This document shows, piece by piece, positions 48,048-57,794 of a stretch of 64,000 bases of DNA. Under the pieces are notes generated by a model. That model searched no databases and was not told the DNA's origin. It saw only the letters and a program-made list of their open reading frames with translations. Source of the stretch: Thiocapsa rosea (GTDB taxonomy: Bacteria > Pseudomonadota > Gammaproteobacteria > Chromatiales > Chromatiaceae); contig NZ_RBXL01000001.1 in the NCBI RefSeq assembly GCF_003634315.1, positions 2,894,501-2,958,500 on the forward strand, given 5' to 3'. The number at the start of each line of letters is the position of its first letter. Positions within the stretch are counted from its first letter, which is position 1. The position numbers were made by a program, and so were the translations under genes.

Positions 48048-48857
<810 letters not shown>

Positions 48858-48882
48858 AGTCAGTTCCGAGAATCGTCACCCC

Positions 48883-49126
48883 GACTGCTACGACCCCTGG
48901 ATCGACCGCGCCGAGGCCAAGCACGAATACGGCCTTGAGTGTCTACCCGAGGCTCCGGCGCCCGGCAGTTACGACGCCGTTATCTTCGCCGTCGCCCATC
49001 GCGATCTCATCGAAATGGGCGTGATCGGGATCCGATGATGGGCCAAACCCGAGTCGATCCTCTACGATCTGAATCCGTTCTGCCGGTTAAACGCGTTGAA
49101 GGCCGTCTCTACGCGAATTCAAGTTG
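48883..49126 (+). pseudogene. Dehydrogenase fragment G (last remnant)
   Basis: [38 protein letters not shown] and VIGIR then TGA (49036-49038); beyond it WAKPESILYDLN is recognisable in degraded form to about 49126. Preceded by TCAGTTCCGAGAATCGTCAC (48861-48880), which resembles the 5' flank of the hexanucleotide elements (37094). Confidence 0.85.
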
Positions 49127-49206
49127 AACGAATCAGGTTTGATGATGATGAAATCGAATATCGCCAGCTCACTGAAACCCTAAGGCTGTAACTAGAAAAA
49201 CGCGTA

Positions 49207-51012
49207 ATGCACCAAAATCCTCTCCGCGACATCCCCCACTACTTAAGTACTTTCCAGACCTATTTGGGCCCCCGGATATACTTGGTCTTTGGGCTCACCC
49301 TTATGGCGGCCCTCGCCGAAGGCGTCGGCATTCTCATGCTGCTTCCGCTGTTGCAGGGGCTGGATACCGGTACCGCCGCAGAGCCCACAACCGGTGCCGC
49401 CAAGCTACTGCACGATTTGCTCGCCAGCCTGGGGTTGGCAAACTCCACCGTTGTGATCCTACTCGTCATCACCGTTGCCTTTATCGCCAAGGGCGCACTC
49501 ACCTTCGGTGCATTGGGCTTCAACGCTTATTTGCGTGGGCAACTGCTGCGCGAGCTGAAAGTTCGTCTATTCGACGACTACAGCCGCATGAGCTATGGCT
49601 ACTACGCCCATAATGATACCGGCCATTTCATAAACCTGATCAACGAGCAGATCACTCAGACGCTGCAGTCATTCCAGTTTCTAACCCAACTAGGCTCGCA
49701 GTTGATCAATAGCATTATCTATGCTGCCTTGGCTTTCATTGTTGCGTGGCGCTTTGGTTTGATGGCGCTGATCCTCGGCTTAATGTTACTCTTTTTATTT
49801 CGTTGGATCAATATCTACGTCCGCCAGGTCTCGCGACTAGCCGCGGTTGAAAACGGCAACCTGGCTAAGCTACTCATTCAGTTTCTACACGCCTTCAAAT
49901 ACCTAACCTCAACTGATCAGGTCGGTCCAATACGTAGCAAAATTAAAATATCTGTTGTCCGCCTCACCGGCTATCAGATACGTACTGGCGTCGCGGCTAG
50001 TTTCACCCAGGCGGTGCGCGAACCGATCGTGGTGATCTTCATCATGCTTCTCGTACTAATACAGCTTGTCCTCCTTCAGCAGCCCCTAGCGCCGATCCTG
50101 GTCTCTTTAGTTTTATTTTACCGATCCCTCAGCGCCACCGTTGCATTGCAGGGAAATTGGCAGCAGACACTTAATCTGATTGGTTGCTTGGAACTGGTTC
50201 GTGATGAGTTTATCGCCCAGGACAAGCATCGCGTCTCCGACGGCACCCAGTTCGCAGAGCCTCTTAGGCAAGGTATGAGCTTGTGTGATGTGTACTTCAG
50301 TTATGAGTCATCTCTTGGCGACGTGCTTAAAGGCATTAGTCTCGATATTCCGGTGCGTACATCCGTCGCGCTCGTCGGCGAGTCCGGTGCCGGTAAGTCC
50401 ACCATCGTTGACTTGCTCACCCTTATACTCAAGCCGCAACGCGGGCAGGTCCTAATTGATGGCGTTCCCGGCGATCAAATCCAACTGGCTAGTTGGCGCC
50501 GGCAGATCGGCTATGTTTCCCAAGAGACTGTCGTTTTTGACGACAACATCGCCAACAACATCTGCATGTGGGCAGGCGACATCAGCAAAGACCAGTGTCT
50601 AATGGACAGTGTCCGCGAGGCCGCGCGCCAGGCACATATCGACCATTTCATCGAGACCTTGCCGGAAGGCTACCAGACCCTGGTCGGCGACCGCGGTGTG
50701 CGTCTTTCCGGTGGTCAGCGACAGCGCCTCTTCATAGCCCGCGAATTGTTTCGCAAACCGAACTTACTGATCCTGGACGAGGCGACCAGCGCGCTCGACT
50801 CAGAGTCCGAACTCTTCATCCAGAAAAGCATCGACGCCCTCAAGGGTCGCATTACCGTTGTCATCATTGCCCATCGCATTTCCACCATCCGCAATGTTGA
50901 CCACGTCTACGTCTTCGACCAGGGCCGACTGGTGGAGCATGGGCCTTACGAGGAATTGCGCGATTCAAATGACTCCCGATTCGGCAAGCTGGTGGCCATG
51001 CAGGCTCTGTGA
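49207..51012 (+). CDS. ABC exporter, fused permease-ATPase (MsbA/PglK-like), surface glycan locus
   Basis: 601 residues. Six membrane helices in the first ~310 residues, then ATPase with Walker A GESGAGKST, Q-loop YVSQETVVFDD, signature LSGGQRQR, Walker B LLILDEATSALD and H-loop IIAHRIS. Position at the head of the pseudaminic acid operon suggests it flips or exports a glycolipid or glycan precursor, but lipid A-type substrates cannot be excluded. The next gene starts 23 bp later. The DNA here is less GC-rich than the flanking pse genes. Confidence 0.85.
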   Translation: MHQNPLRDIPHYLSTFQTYLGPRIYLVFGLTLMAALAEGVGILMLLPLLQGLDTGTAAEPTTGAAKLLHDLLASLGLANSTVVILLVITVAFIAKGALTFGALGFNAYLRGQLLRELKVRLFDDYSRMSYGYYAHNDTGHFINLINEQITQTLQSFQFLTQLGSQLINSIIYAALAFIVAWRFGLMALILGLMLLFLFRWINIYVRQVSRLAAVENGNLAKLLIQFLHAFKYLTSTDQVGPIRSKIKISVVRLTGYQIRTGVAASFTQAVREPIVVIFIMLLVLIQLVLLQQPLAPILVSLVLFYRSLSATVALQGNWQQTLNLIGCLELVRDEFIAQDKHRVSDGTQFAEPLRQGMSLCDVYFSYESSLGDVLKGISLDIPVRTSVALVGESGAGKSTIVDLLTLILKPQRGQVLIDGVPGDQIQLASWRRQIGYVSQETVVFDDNIANNICMWAGDISKDQCLMDSVREAARQAHIDHFIETLPEGYQTLVGDRGVRLSGGQRQRLFIARELFRKPNLLILDEATSALDSESELFIQKSIDALKGRITVVIIAHRISTIRNVDHVYVFDQGRLVEHGPYEELRDSNDSRFGKLVAMQAL

Positions 51013-51035
51013 CCCACAAACCAAAGATAAACGTC

Positions 51036-52046
51036 ATGAAAGAAACGCAATCCATCCTCATAACCGGCGGTACCGGCTCCTTCGGCAAGGCATTCGTCAA
51101 GACCGTACTCGAGCGCCACCCCGATATCAAGCGACTGGTCATCTTCAGCCGCGACGAGCTCAAGCAATTCGAGATGTCGCAGGTCTTCGACCCCAAGACC
51201 TACCCCGGCATCCGCTATTTCATCGGCGACGTGCGCGACTACAACCGCCTCAAGCGCGCCCTGGAAGGCATCGACACCGTCATCCATGCCGCCGCGCTCA
51301 AACAGGTCCCGGCGGCCGAATACAACCCCTTCGAATTCATCAAGACCAACATCCTCGGCGCCCAAAACCTCGTCGACGCCTGTCTGGACAGCGGTGTGAA
51401 GCGGGTCATCGCGCTCTCCACCGACAAGGCCGCCGCGCCCATCAACCTCTACGGCGCCACCAAGCTCTGCTCGGACAAGCTCTTCACCGCCGCCAACAAC
51501 GTTCGCGGGCATCGCGATATCCGCTTCGCCGTCGTGCGCTACGGCAACGTCATGGGCAGTCGAGGCTCGGTCATCCCCTTTTTCCTGGAGCGGCGCAAGA
51601 CCGGCATCCTGCCCATCACCGACCCGGAGATGACACGCTTCAACATCAGCCTTCAGGACGGTGTCGACATGGTCCTCTGGGCGCTGGAAAACGCCCACGG
51701 CGGCGAGATCTTCGTCCCCAAGATCCCCAGCTATCGCATCATGGACGTCGCCGAGGCCATCGGTCCGGAGTGCGAGCGTCCGATCATCGGCATCCGGCCG
51801 GGTGAAAAGATCCACGAAGAGATGATCACCGCCAGCGATAGCTTCAACACCGTCGACCTCGGCCGCTACTTTGCCATCCTGCCGCAGTCGGCCAAGTACA
51901 GTCGTGAGCAATACTGCGACCTCAACGGGTGTAAGCCGGTGCAGGAAGGCTATGCGTACAACAGCGGTACCAACCCGGATTTCCTCACGGTCGGTCAAAT
52001 CCGTGATCTGATCCGCGAACATGTCGATCCGGACTTCACGGCCTAA
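51036..52046 (+). CDS. pseB: UDP-N-acetylglucosamine 4,6-dehydratase/5-epimerase
   Basis: 336 residues from ATG 51036; a GTG at 51009 overlapping the exporter stop is in frame but gives a non-conserved extension. Short-chain dehydrogenase fold: ILITGGTGSFGKAFV, GDVRDYNRLKRAL, HAAALKQVPAAEYNP, the catalytic region ALSTDKAAAPINLYGATK with YxxxK, and VRYGNVMGSRGSVIPFF. It converts UDP-GlcNAc to the 4-keto-6-deoxy-L-altro sugar, first step of pseudaminic acid synthesis. Confidence 0.95.
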   Translation: MKETQSILITGGTGSFGKAFVKTVLERHPDIKRLVIFSRDELKQFEMSQVFDPKTYPGIRYFIGDVRDYNRLKRALEGIDTVIHAAALKQVPAAEYNPFEFIKTNILGAQNLVDACLDSGVKRVIALSTDKAAAPINLYGATKLCSDKLFTAANNVRGHRDIRFAVVRYGNVMGSRGSVIPFFLERRKTGILPITDPEMTRFNISLQDGVDMVLWALENAHGGEIFVPKIPSYRIMDVAEAIGPECERPIIGIRPGEKIHEEMITASDSFNTVDLGRYFAILPQSAKYSREQYCDLNGCKPVQEGYAYNSGTNPDFLTVGQIRDLIREHVDPDFTA

Positions 52047-52049
52047 TCC

Positions 52050-53207
52050 ATGATTCCATATGGTCGCCAAGACATCACCGAATCGGATATCGCCGCAGTC
52101 ACAGATGTTCTACGCTCGGATTACCTGACCCAGGGGCCTGCTGTTCCTCGCTTCGAGCAAGCCGTGGCGGATTACTGTGGTGCGGCCTATGGCGTCGCCG
52201 TCAATAGCGCCACCAGCGCATTGCACATCGCCTGCCTGGCACTGGATCTCGGACCCGGCGAGCGGCTCTGGACCTCCCCCAACACCTTTGTTGCTTCGGC
52301 CAACTGCGCACGCTATTGCGGCGCCGAAGTCGATTTCGTCGATATCGACCCGCGCACCTACAACCTCAGCGTCGAGGCCCTAGCCGCCAAACTGGAACAG
52401 GCCGAGCACGATGGCCGGCTGCCTAAGATCGTAATCCCGGTACATTTCGCCGGCCAACCCTGCGACATGCCCTCCATCCACGCCCTCGGCCAGCACTACG
52501 GTTTCCACGTCATCGAAGACGCCTCGCACGCCATCGGTGGCAAATATAAGGGCGAGTCCATCGGCAATGGCCGCTACAGCGATATCACGGTGTTCAGCTT
52601 CCACCCGGTCAAGATCATCACCACCGCCGAAGGCGGCATGGGGCTGACCAACGACGCCGAACTCGCAAACAAAATGGCCCTGCTGCGCAGCCACGGCATC
52701 ACCCGCGACCCAGCGCAGATGACGCGCGCGCCTGACGGCCCCTGGTATTACCAGCAGATAGAGCTCGGATTCAACTACCGCATGACCGATCTGCAGGCCG
52801 CGCTCGGCGTCAGCCAGATGGCGCGCCTTGACCACTACGTCGCCCGCAGGCACAAACTGGCCGCACGCTACGACGCGTTGCTCGTAGACCTGCCGGTCAC
52901 CCGCCCCTGGCAGCATCCCGACAGCTACTCCGGCCTGCACCTCTATGTCATCCGGCTGCAACTCGACCAGATCCGCAAAACGCGCCGGGAGGTGTTCGAC
53001 GCGCTGCGAGAGCAGGGGATCGGCGTGAACCTGCACTACATCCCCGTGCATACCCAGCATTATTACCAGCAAATGGGTTTCAAGGCGGGGGACTTCCCGG
53101 AGGCAGAACGCTATTACGCCGAGGCGATCAGCCTGCCGATGTTTCCAACGATGACTGAGGCCGAGCAGGATCAGGTGATTGCAGTTCTCGAATCGGTGTT
53201 GACATGA
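52050..53207 (+). CDS. pseC: UDP-4-amino-4,6-dideoxy-N-acetyl-beta-L-altrosamine transaminase
   Basis: 385 residues, ATG 52050, 3 bp after pseB. DegT/DnrJ/EryC1 aminotransferase: VNSATSALHIACLAL, WTSPNTFVASANCARY, VIEDASHAIGGKY and the PLP lysine in SFHPVKIITTAEGG. Second step, adding the 4-amino group with glutamate. Its stop overlaps the pseF start. Confidence 0.95.
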   Translation: MIPYGRQDITESDIAAVTDVLRSDYLTQGPAVPRFEQAVADYCGAAYGVAVNSATSALHIACLALDLGPGERLWTSPNTFVASANCARYCGAEVDFVDIDPRTYNLSVEALAAKLEQAEHDGRLPKIVIPVHFAGQPCDMPSIHALGQHYGFHVIEDASHAIGGKYKGESIGNGRYSDITVFSFHPVKIITTAEGGMGLTNDAELANKMALLRSHGITRDPAQMTRAPDGPWYYQQIELGFNYRMTDLQAALGVSQMARLDHYVARRHKLAARYDALLVDLPVTRPWQHPDSYSGLHLYVIRLQLDQIRKTRREVFDALREQGIGVNLHYIPVHTQHYYQQMGFKAGDFPEAERYYAEAISLPMFPTMTEAEQDQVIAVLESVLT

Positions 53208-53902
53208 AGGTCGCGATCATTCCCGCCCGCGGCGGCAGCAAGCGCATCCCGCGTAAAAACATCAAGTCCTTCTGCGGTAAGCCAATGATCGCCTGGTCGA
53301 TCCAGGCCGCCCAGGTCAGCGACTGCTTCGACCAGGTCATCGTTTCGACCGACGACGATGAGATCGCAGAAGTCGCGCGCGCCTGCGGCGCCGATGTTCC
53401 GTTCAAGCGCCCGGCCGAGCTCTCGGACGACTACACCGGTACCATCCCCGTTGTCGCCCACGCCATCGACTGGATGAGCACGAACATCACGCCCGTCGAA
53501 CACGCCTGCTGCCTCTACGCTACCGCCCCCTTCCTCCAGGCCGAAGACCTGCGTCGTGGGTTCGACGTGCTGGAGCAAAGCGGCGCCGATTACGCCTTCT
53601 CCGTCACCAGCTACGCTTCTCCCATCCAGCGCGCCATCCGCATCACCGCCGACCAGCGCGTGGAAATGTTCAACCCCGAGCGCTTCAACACCCGCTCGCA
53701 GGACCTGGAAGAAGCCTTTCACGACGCCGGACAGTTCTACTGGGGCCGCGCCACAGCCTGGCTGGCGGCCAAACCGCTGTTCTCCCACGACGCCGTCCCG
53801 GTACTGCTGCCGAGCCATCGGGTGCAGGATATCGACACTGAGGAAGACTGGGTACGTGCGGAATTAATGTTCAAGGTTATCAATCAATCGCGAGGAAAAT
53901 AG
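53204..53902 (+). CDS. pseF: Pseudaminic acid cytidylyltransferase
   Basis: 232 residues. CMP-nonulosonate synthetase signature IPARGGSKRIPRKNIKSFCG at the N-terminus, VIVSTDDDEIAEVA, and a C-terminal DIDTEEDWVRAEL metal/substrate region. It activates pseudaminic acid to the CMP-sugar. Overlaps pseC by 4 bases (ATGA). Confidence 0.95.
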   Translation: MKVAIIPARGGSKRIPRKNIKSFCGKPMIAWSIQAAQVSDCFDQVIVSTDDDEIAEVARACGADVPFKRPAELSDDYTGTIPVVAHAIDWMSTNITPVEHACCLYATAPFLQAEDLRRGFDVLEQSGADYAFSVTSYASPIQRAIRITADQRVEMFNPERFNTRSQDLEEAFHDAGQFYWGRATAWLAAKPLFSHDAVPVLLPSHRVQDIDTEEDWVRAELMFKVINQSRGK

Positions 53903-53904
53903 CC

Positions 53905-54526
53905 ATGAGCTTCAAAACAACGCAGGAAACGTTTTGGGCCGGAAATTTCGGCACCGAGTACATCCAGCGCAACCAGGGCGATGGCCTGCTAGCATCCAAC
54001 CTCGCCTTCTTTTCCAACGCGCTACACCAAGCTCACGGCATTCAGAGCTGCATCGAGTTCGGCGCCAACATCGGGATGAACCTCAAGGCACTCAAGCTGC
54101 TGTACCCTGGGATTGACGCCCACGCCATCGAAATCAATGCCGAAGCCGCGAAACACCTGGGCGAGGTGATCCCCCCCCCAACACGTGCACAACAGCTCCA
54201 TTCTCGATTTCGTTCCATCACGGCAGTGGGACCTGACCCTGATCAAGGGTGTGCTCATCCACATCAACCCTGAGGCGCTACCCCAAGTCTACGACAAGCT
54301 CTTCGCGGCGTGCGGGAGCTACCTGATGGTGACGGAGTACTACAACCCGGTGCCGGTGGCTATTCCCTATCGCGGCCACACCGACCGTCTCTTTAAGCGC
54401 GATTTTGCCGGCGAGGTCATGGACCGCCACCCGCAGCTGCAACTTGTGGACTATGGCTTCGTTTACCACCGCGACCCCAACTTCCCGCAAGATGACATCA
54501 CTTTTTTCCTGATGAAAAAGCAGTGA
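53905..54526 (+). pseudogene. Pseudaminic acid biosynthesis-associated methylase, frameshifted at a C9 tract
   Basis: The frame from ATG 53905 encodes TQETFWAGNFGTEYIQRNQG, IEFGANIGMNLKALKLLYPG and HLGEVIP, then meets nine C residues (54171-54179). In this frame it ends at codon 122. With one C fewer the frame continues VHNSSILDFVPSRQWDLTLI, KGVLIHINPE, MVTEYYNPVPV to 54526, giving about 206 residues, the expected size. This methylase family is known beside pse genes. The tract may be a phase-variation switch or a sequencing error; the flanking sequence shows no other damage. The 3' end overlaps the pseG GTG start. Confidence 0.88.
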
Positions 54527-55629
54527 TCGTAGCCTTTCGCACTGACGCATCGCTCGACATCGGCACCGGACATGTCATGCGCTGCCTGACGCTGGCCGAC
54601 GCCCTGCGCGAACGCGGTGCCGCTTGCCGGTTCATCTGCCGCGCCCATCCGGGCAACCTAATCGATCTCGTCCGTGACCGCGGCCACACCGTTGTCGACC
54701 TGCCTGCCGCATCCTATGACCTGCCGCCTGCCTCCGTCACCGCCAGCGCACCCGCCCACGCCCGGTGGCTCGGCACCGACTGGGCCACCGACGCCCGCCA
54801 GACCGCCAATGCGCTCGCCGATGCGCCGTTCGACTGGATCATCGTCGACCACTACGCCCTCGACGCCCGCTGGGAACACCTACTGCGCCCGGCCTGTCAA
54901 CGCCTGATGGTCATCGATGACCTGGCCGACCGCCCCCACGACTGCGATCTGCTGCTCGACCAGAACCTCGGCCGCAACGCGGGCGATTACGCATCGCAGG
55001 TCCCGCGTGACTGCACCCTACTCATCGGCCCGCGCTACGCCTTGCTTCGGCCCGAGTTCGCCGCTCTGCGCGCGCAAAGCCTTGCGCGCAGGGAGAAGCC
55101 CCAATTCAAGCGCTTGTTGATCACGATGGGCGGCGTGGATAAGGACAATGCAACGGGCCAGGTACTCGACGCCCTGAAGGACTGCGCACTCCCGGCAGGC
55201 TGCGAGATTACGGTGGTGATGGGGCCGCACGCACCGTGGCTCGAAAAGATCAAGGCACAAGGTCACGGCATGCCTTGGTCGACCACTGTCTTGACCAATG
55301 TAGCCGACATGGCACGCCTGATGACCGAAAGCGATCTTGTAATTGGCGCGGCTGGTAGTAGCTCATGGGAGCGATGCTGCCTCGCTCTTCCCTCAATGAT
55401 CCTCGTCCTTGCAGACAATCAACGAGTCATTGCACACGCCTTGCAAGCCAATGGCGCAGCCCGACTGGCTGAACTCAGCACGTTACGCAGGGAGCTTTCC
55501 GCTTTCATCCAGGAATTGACCAGTATCGAAGCGACGCTTACCAATGTGCGCACTGGCGCCCCTGCCATTACCGATGGTCTGGGTGCTTTGCGAGTTACGG
55601 CCCAAATCATGGAGCAGCGTTGTCAGTGA
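54523..55629 (+). CDS. pseG: UDP-2,4-diacetamido-2,4,6-trideoxy-beta-L-altropyranose hydrolase
   Basis: 368 residues from GTG 54523, overlapping the methylase stop. GT-B-like fold: FRTDASLDIGTGHVMRCLTL with the catalytic His in GTGHVMR, DWIIVDHYALDARWE, LLITMGGVDKDN and VIGAAGSSSWERCCL, all PseG hallmarks. It removes UDP to release the free altrose-type sugar. In a formyl pathway its substrate would carry a formyl instead of an acetyl group. Confidence 0.93.
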   Translation: MIVAFRTDASLDIGTGHVMRCLTLADALRERGAACRFICRAHPGNLIDLVRDRGHTVVDLPAASYDLPPASVTASAPAHARWLGTDWATDARQTANALADAPFDWIIVDHYALDARWEHLLRPACQRLMVIDDLADRPHDCDLLLDQNLGRNAGDYASQVPRDCTLLIGPRYALLRPEFAALRAQSLARREKPQFKRLLITMGGVDKDNATGQVLDALKDCALPAGCEITVVMGPHAPWLEKIKAQGHGMPWSTTVLTNVADMARLMTESDLVIGAAGSSSWERCCLALPSMILVLADNQRVIAHALQANGAARLAELSTLRRELSAFIQELTSIEATLTNVRTGAPAITDGLGALRVTAQIMEQRCQ

Positions 55630-56270
55630 GAATTTCCCTTTTGTGTAGCGATGCAGCGCATCCGGTCAATGCCCATCTCGAACGATGGATGCGCGAAAAC
55701 GCAGCACGTCACGAAATCGAACTTGCGCGCTGCAAGGCAAACCTCCAAGGCGGCGATATCTTGTTCCTGATTTCCTGCTCGGAGATCATTCGTGCAAGCG
55801 ATCGTGGTGCATACCGTGCATGCCTCGTGCTACACGCCAGTGATTTGCCACGTGGTCGTGGCTGGAGTCCACATATCTGGGAAATCACGCAGGGCGCAGA
55901 TATCATCACACTGACTTTGCTTGAGGCAGCAGACAGGGTCGACAGCGGTAGGATCTGGCATAAGGTTCGAATCCCCATTCCCAAGGATGCCTTGTGGGAC
56001 GAAATCAACGAGGCACTTTTCAACGCTGAAATTGGTTTGATTAGTTATGCAGTCGACAACTTTGCCCACGTCGATCCTCAGCCGCAGGACACAACGATCG
56101 AATCAACGTATTACCGGCGCCGCACCCCAAACGACAGTCGGATCGATCCGATGATAAGCGTCGCCGAGCAGTTCGATTGTATTCGCGTCTGCGACCCAAA
56201 TCGTTTCCCTGCGTTCTTTGACCTCAACGGTCATCGCTACAAGTTAATCTTGGAAAAACTTGATGAGTAA
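55626..56270 (+). CDS. Formyltransferase-family protein in the Pse operon (candidate sugar N-formyltransferase)
   Basis: 214 residues from GTG 55626 (GTGA overlap with pseG); a TTG at 55620 is also in frame. The core LVLHASDLPRGRGWSPHIWE and DRVDSGRIWHKV resembles the formyl-tetrahydrofolate-dependent transferase fold (H-x-S-x-L-P-x-x-R-G and a later D-x-G-x-I), but the Asn that normally precedes the His by two (N-x-H) is Val here. In known Pse pathways an N-acetyltransferase (PseH) acts between PseC and PseG; none is seen in the window. A formyltransferase alternative, PseJ, is described in some bacteria, so 4-N-formylation is proposed. The pse role is inference from position. Confidence 0.72.
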   Translation: MRISLLCSDAAHPVNAHLERWMRENAARHEIELARCKANLQGGDILFLISCSEIIRASDRGAYRACLVLHASDLPRGRGWSPHIWEITQGADIITLTLLEAADRVDSGRIWHKVRIPIPKDALWDEINEALFNAEIGLISYAVDNFAHVDPQPQDTTIESTYYRRRTPNDSRIDPMISVAEQFDCIRVCDPNRFPAFFDLNGHRYKLILEKLDE

Positions 56271-57354
56271 ACAGATCGCCATTGAAAAGCGTCCGATTGG
56301 GCTAGCGTGCCCGCCTTACGTCATCGCCGAAATGTCCGCCAATCATAACGGAAACCTCGATACTGCCTTCAAGATTATCGAAGCTGCAAAGGCTGCTGGT
56401 GCCGACGCCGTTAAGATTCAGACGTACCGGCCCGACACCATTACTCTCAAATCGGATCTGCCTGATTTCCAGATCACGGATGGCTTGTGGGCCGGAAGGA
56501 CCCTCTTCGACCTGTATGAGTGGGCACACACCCCCTGGGAATGGCACAAGCCCCTCTTCGAGCACGCACGCAAGCTCGGAATCACGATCTTCAGCTCGCC
56601 CTTCGACAGCACTGCGGTCGACCTGCTCGAAGACCTCAACGCCCCGGCCTACAAGATTGCATCCTTCGAAGCGATCGACCTGCCACTGATCAGGTACGTC
56701 GCCAGTACTGGCAAGCCCATGATCATCTCAACCGGCATGGCCGACGCCGAGGAGATTAAGGAAGCCATCGATGCCGCCCACGCCGGCGGCTGCAAGGAGC
56801 TTGCCATCCTCCACTGCGTCAGCGGCTACCCGGCCCCGGCGGAAGACTACAACCTGCGCACCATTCCCGACATGATCGAGCGCTTCGGCTTGGTCACCGG
56901 CCTGTCCGACCACACCCTCGACAACACCACAGCGATCGCTAGTATCACCATGGGAGCCTCGATCATCGAGAAGCACTTCACCCTCGACCGCACGGGTGGT
57001 GGCCCTGATGACAGCTTTTCCCAGGAACCGGCCGAACTCGCAGCACTCTGTCGCGACACCAAGACAGCCTGGGCTGCGCTTGGCGACGTGGATTACGGGC
57101 GCAAGTCGAGCGAGCAGGGGAACGTGAAGTTTCGACGGTCACTCTATTTCGTGAAGGATTTGAAGGCGGGAGACTTGATCACGGCCGATGCAGTGAGGAG
57201 CGTGAGGCCGGGATTTGGCCTGCCGCCAAAATGTCTGGAATCGGTTGTGGGTCGACGGCTGTCGGCCAATGTGGGTTGTAATACGCCCGTGACTACAGAT
57301 GTTCTTGTCTGTGTATGGAATGAGTTCCTACACCCCGGACACGATGACACTTAG
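56263..57354 (+). CDS. pseI: Pseudaminic acid synthase
   Basis: 363 residues from ATG 56263. NeuB-type fold: YVIAEMSANHNGNLDTAFKI, ADAVKIQTYRPDTITL, ITIFSSPFDSTAVDLLEDLN, YKIASFEAIDLPLIRYVA, ISTGMADAEEIKEAID, HCVSGYPAPAEDYNLRTI, GLSDHTLDNT, and a C-terminal antifreeze-like SAF domain (VRSVRPGFGLPPKCLESVVG). It condenses the altrose-type sugar with phosphoenolpyruvate. Last recognisable pse gene; overlaps the formyltransferase gene by 8 bases. Confidence 0.95.
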   Translation: MSKQIAIEKRPIGLACPPYVIAEMSANHNGNLDTAFKIIEAAKAAGADAVKIQTYRPDTITLKSDLPDFQITDGLWAGRTLFDLYEWAHTPWEWHKPLFEHARKLGITIFSSPFDSTAVDLLEDLNAPAYKIASFEAIDLPLIRYVASTGKPMIISTGMADAEEIKEAIDAAHAGGCKELAILHCVSGYPAPAEDYNLRTIPDMIERFGLVTGLSDHTLDNTTAIASITMGASIIEKHFTLDRTGGGPDDSFSQEPAELAALCRDTKTAWAALGDVDYGRKSSEQGNVKFRRSLYFVKDLKAGDLITADAVRSVRPGFGLPPKCLESVVGRRLSANVGCNTPVTTDVLVCVWNEFLHPGHDDT

Positions 57355-57794
57355 ATCCGATAGCATTGACTTCTTCATCAGTGATCCGATTTCCTTATAG
57401 GTGGGGCCCTCCATGCACAAGCTCTACCAGCAGGCCCACACACCCTTGGAGTGGCATAGCCCCATTAGGGAACGGGCGCGAACCGGTCCGGCGCCACCGT
57501 TCCCCGCGACTGGATCGGCACCGTTTTTCGTTACACCTCCAAGGTAAGCCGAAGGGTTCTGCGCTTCTCATTTAAAACCGTATCTTAAACCGGCGTCCCT
57601 GGTGCCCTATGAACGTGAACTGCCACTTATGCTGATGGCGTATCTGTTAATTGCTAAGCTGTAAACCGTTGTCCGCTGATTAGCCCGTTTCGTGATAAAC
57701 CGGTAACTACTCGGTGCACTCCTACAGGAAAGCAATCTATCAGCAGATTCATAACTTGAGCTCAAAGCATTTCTGTCCAGCGATTGAGTGATGA
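57355..57794. other. Intergenic boundary with a pseI remnant
   Basis: Between pseI and the AT-rich segment there is no complete gene. The frame at 57404-57485 encodes GPSMHKLYQQAHTPLEWHSP then IRERAR, matching GRTLFDLYEWAHTPWEWHKP and LFEHAR of pseI, so a fragment of a second synthase gene is present. The rest shows nothing recognisable. GC content appears to drop from about here. Confidence 0.75.
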
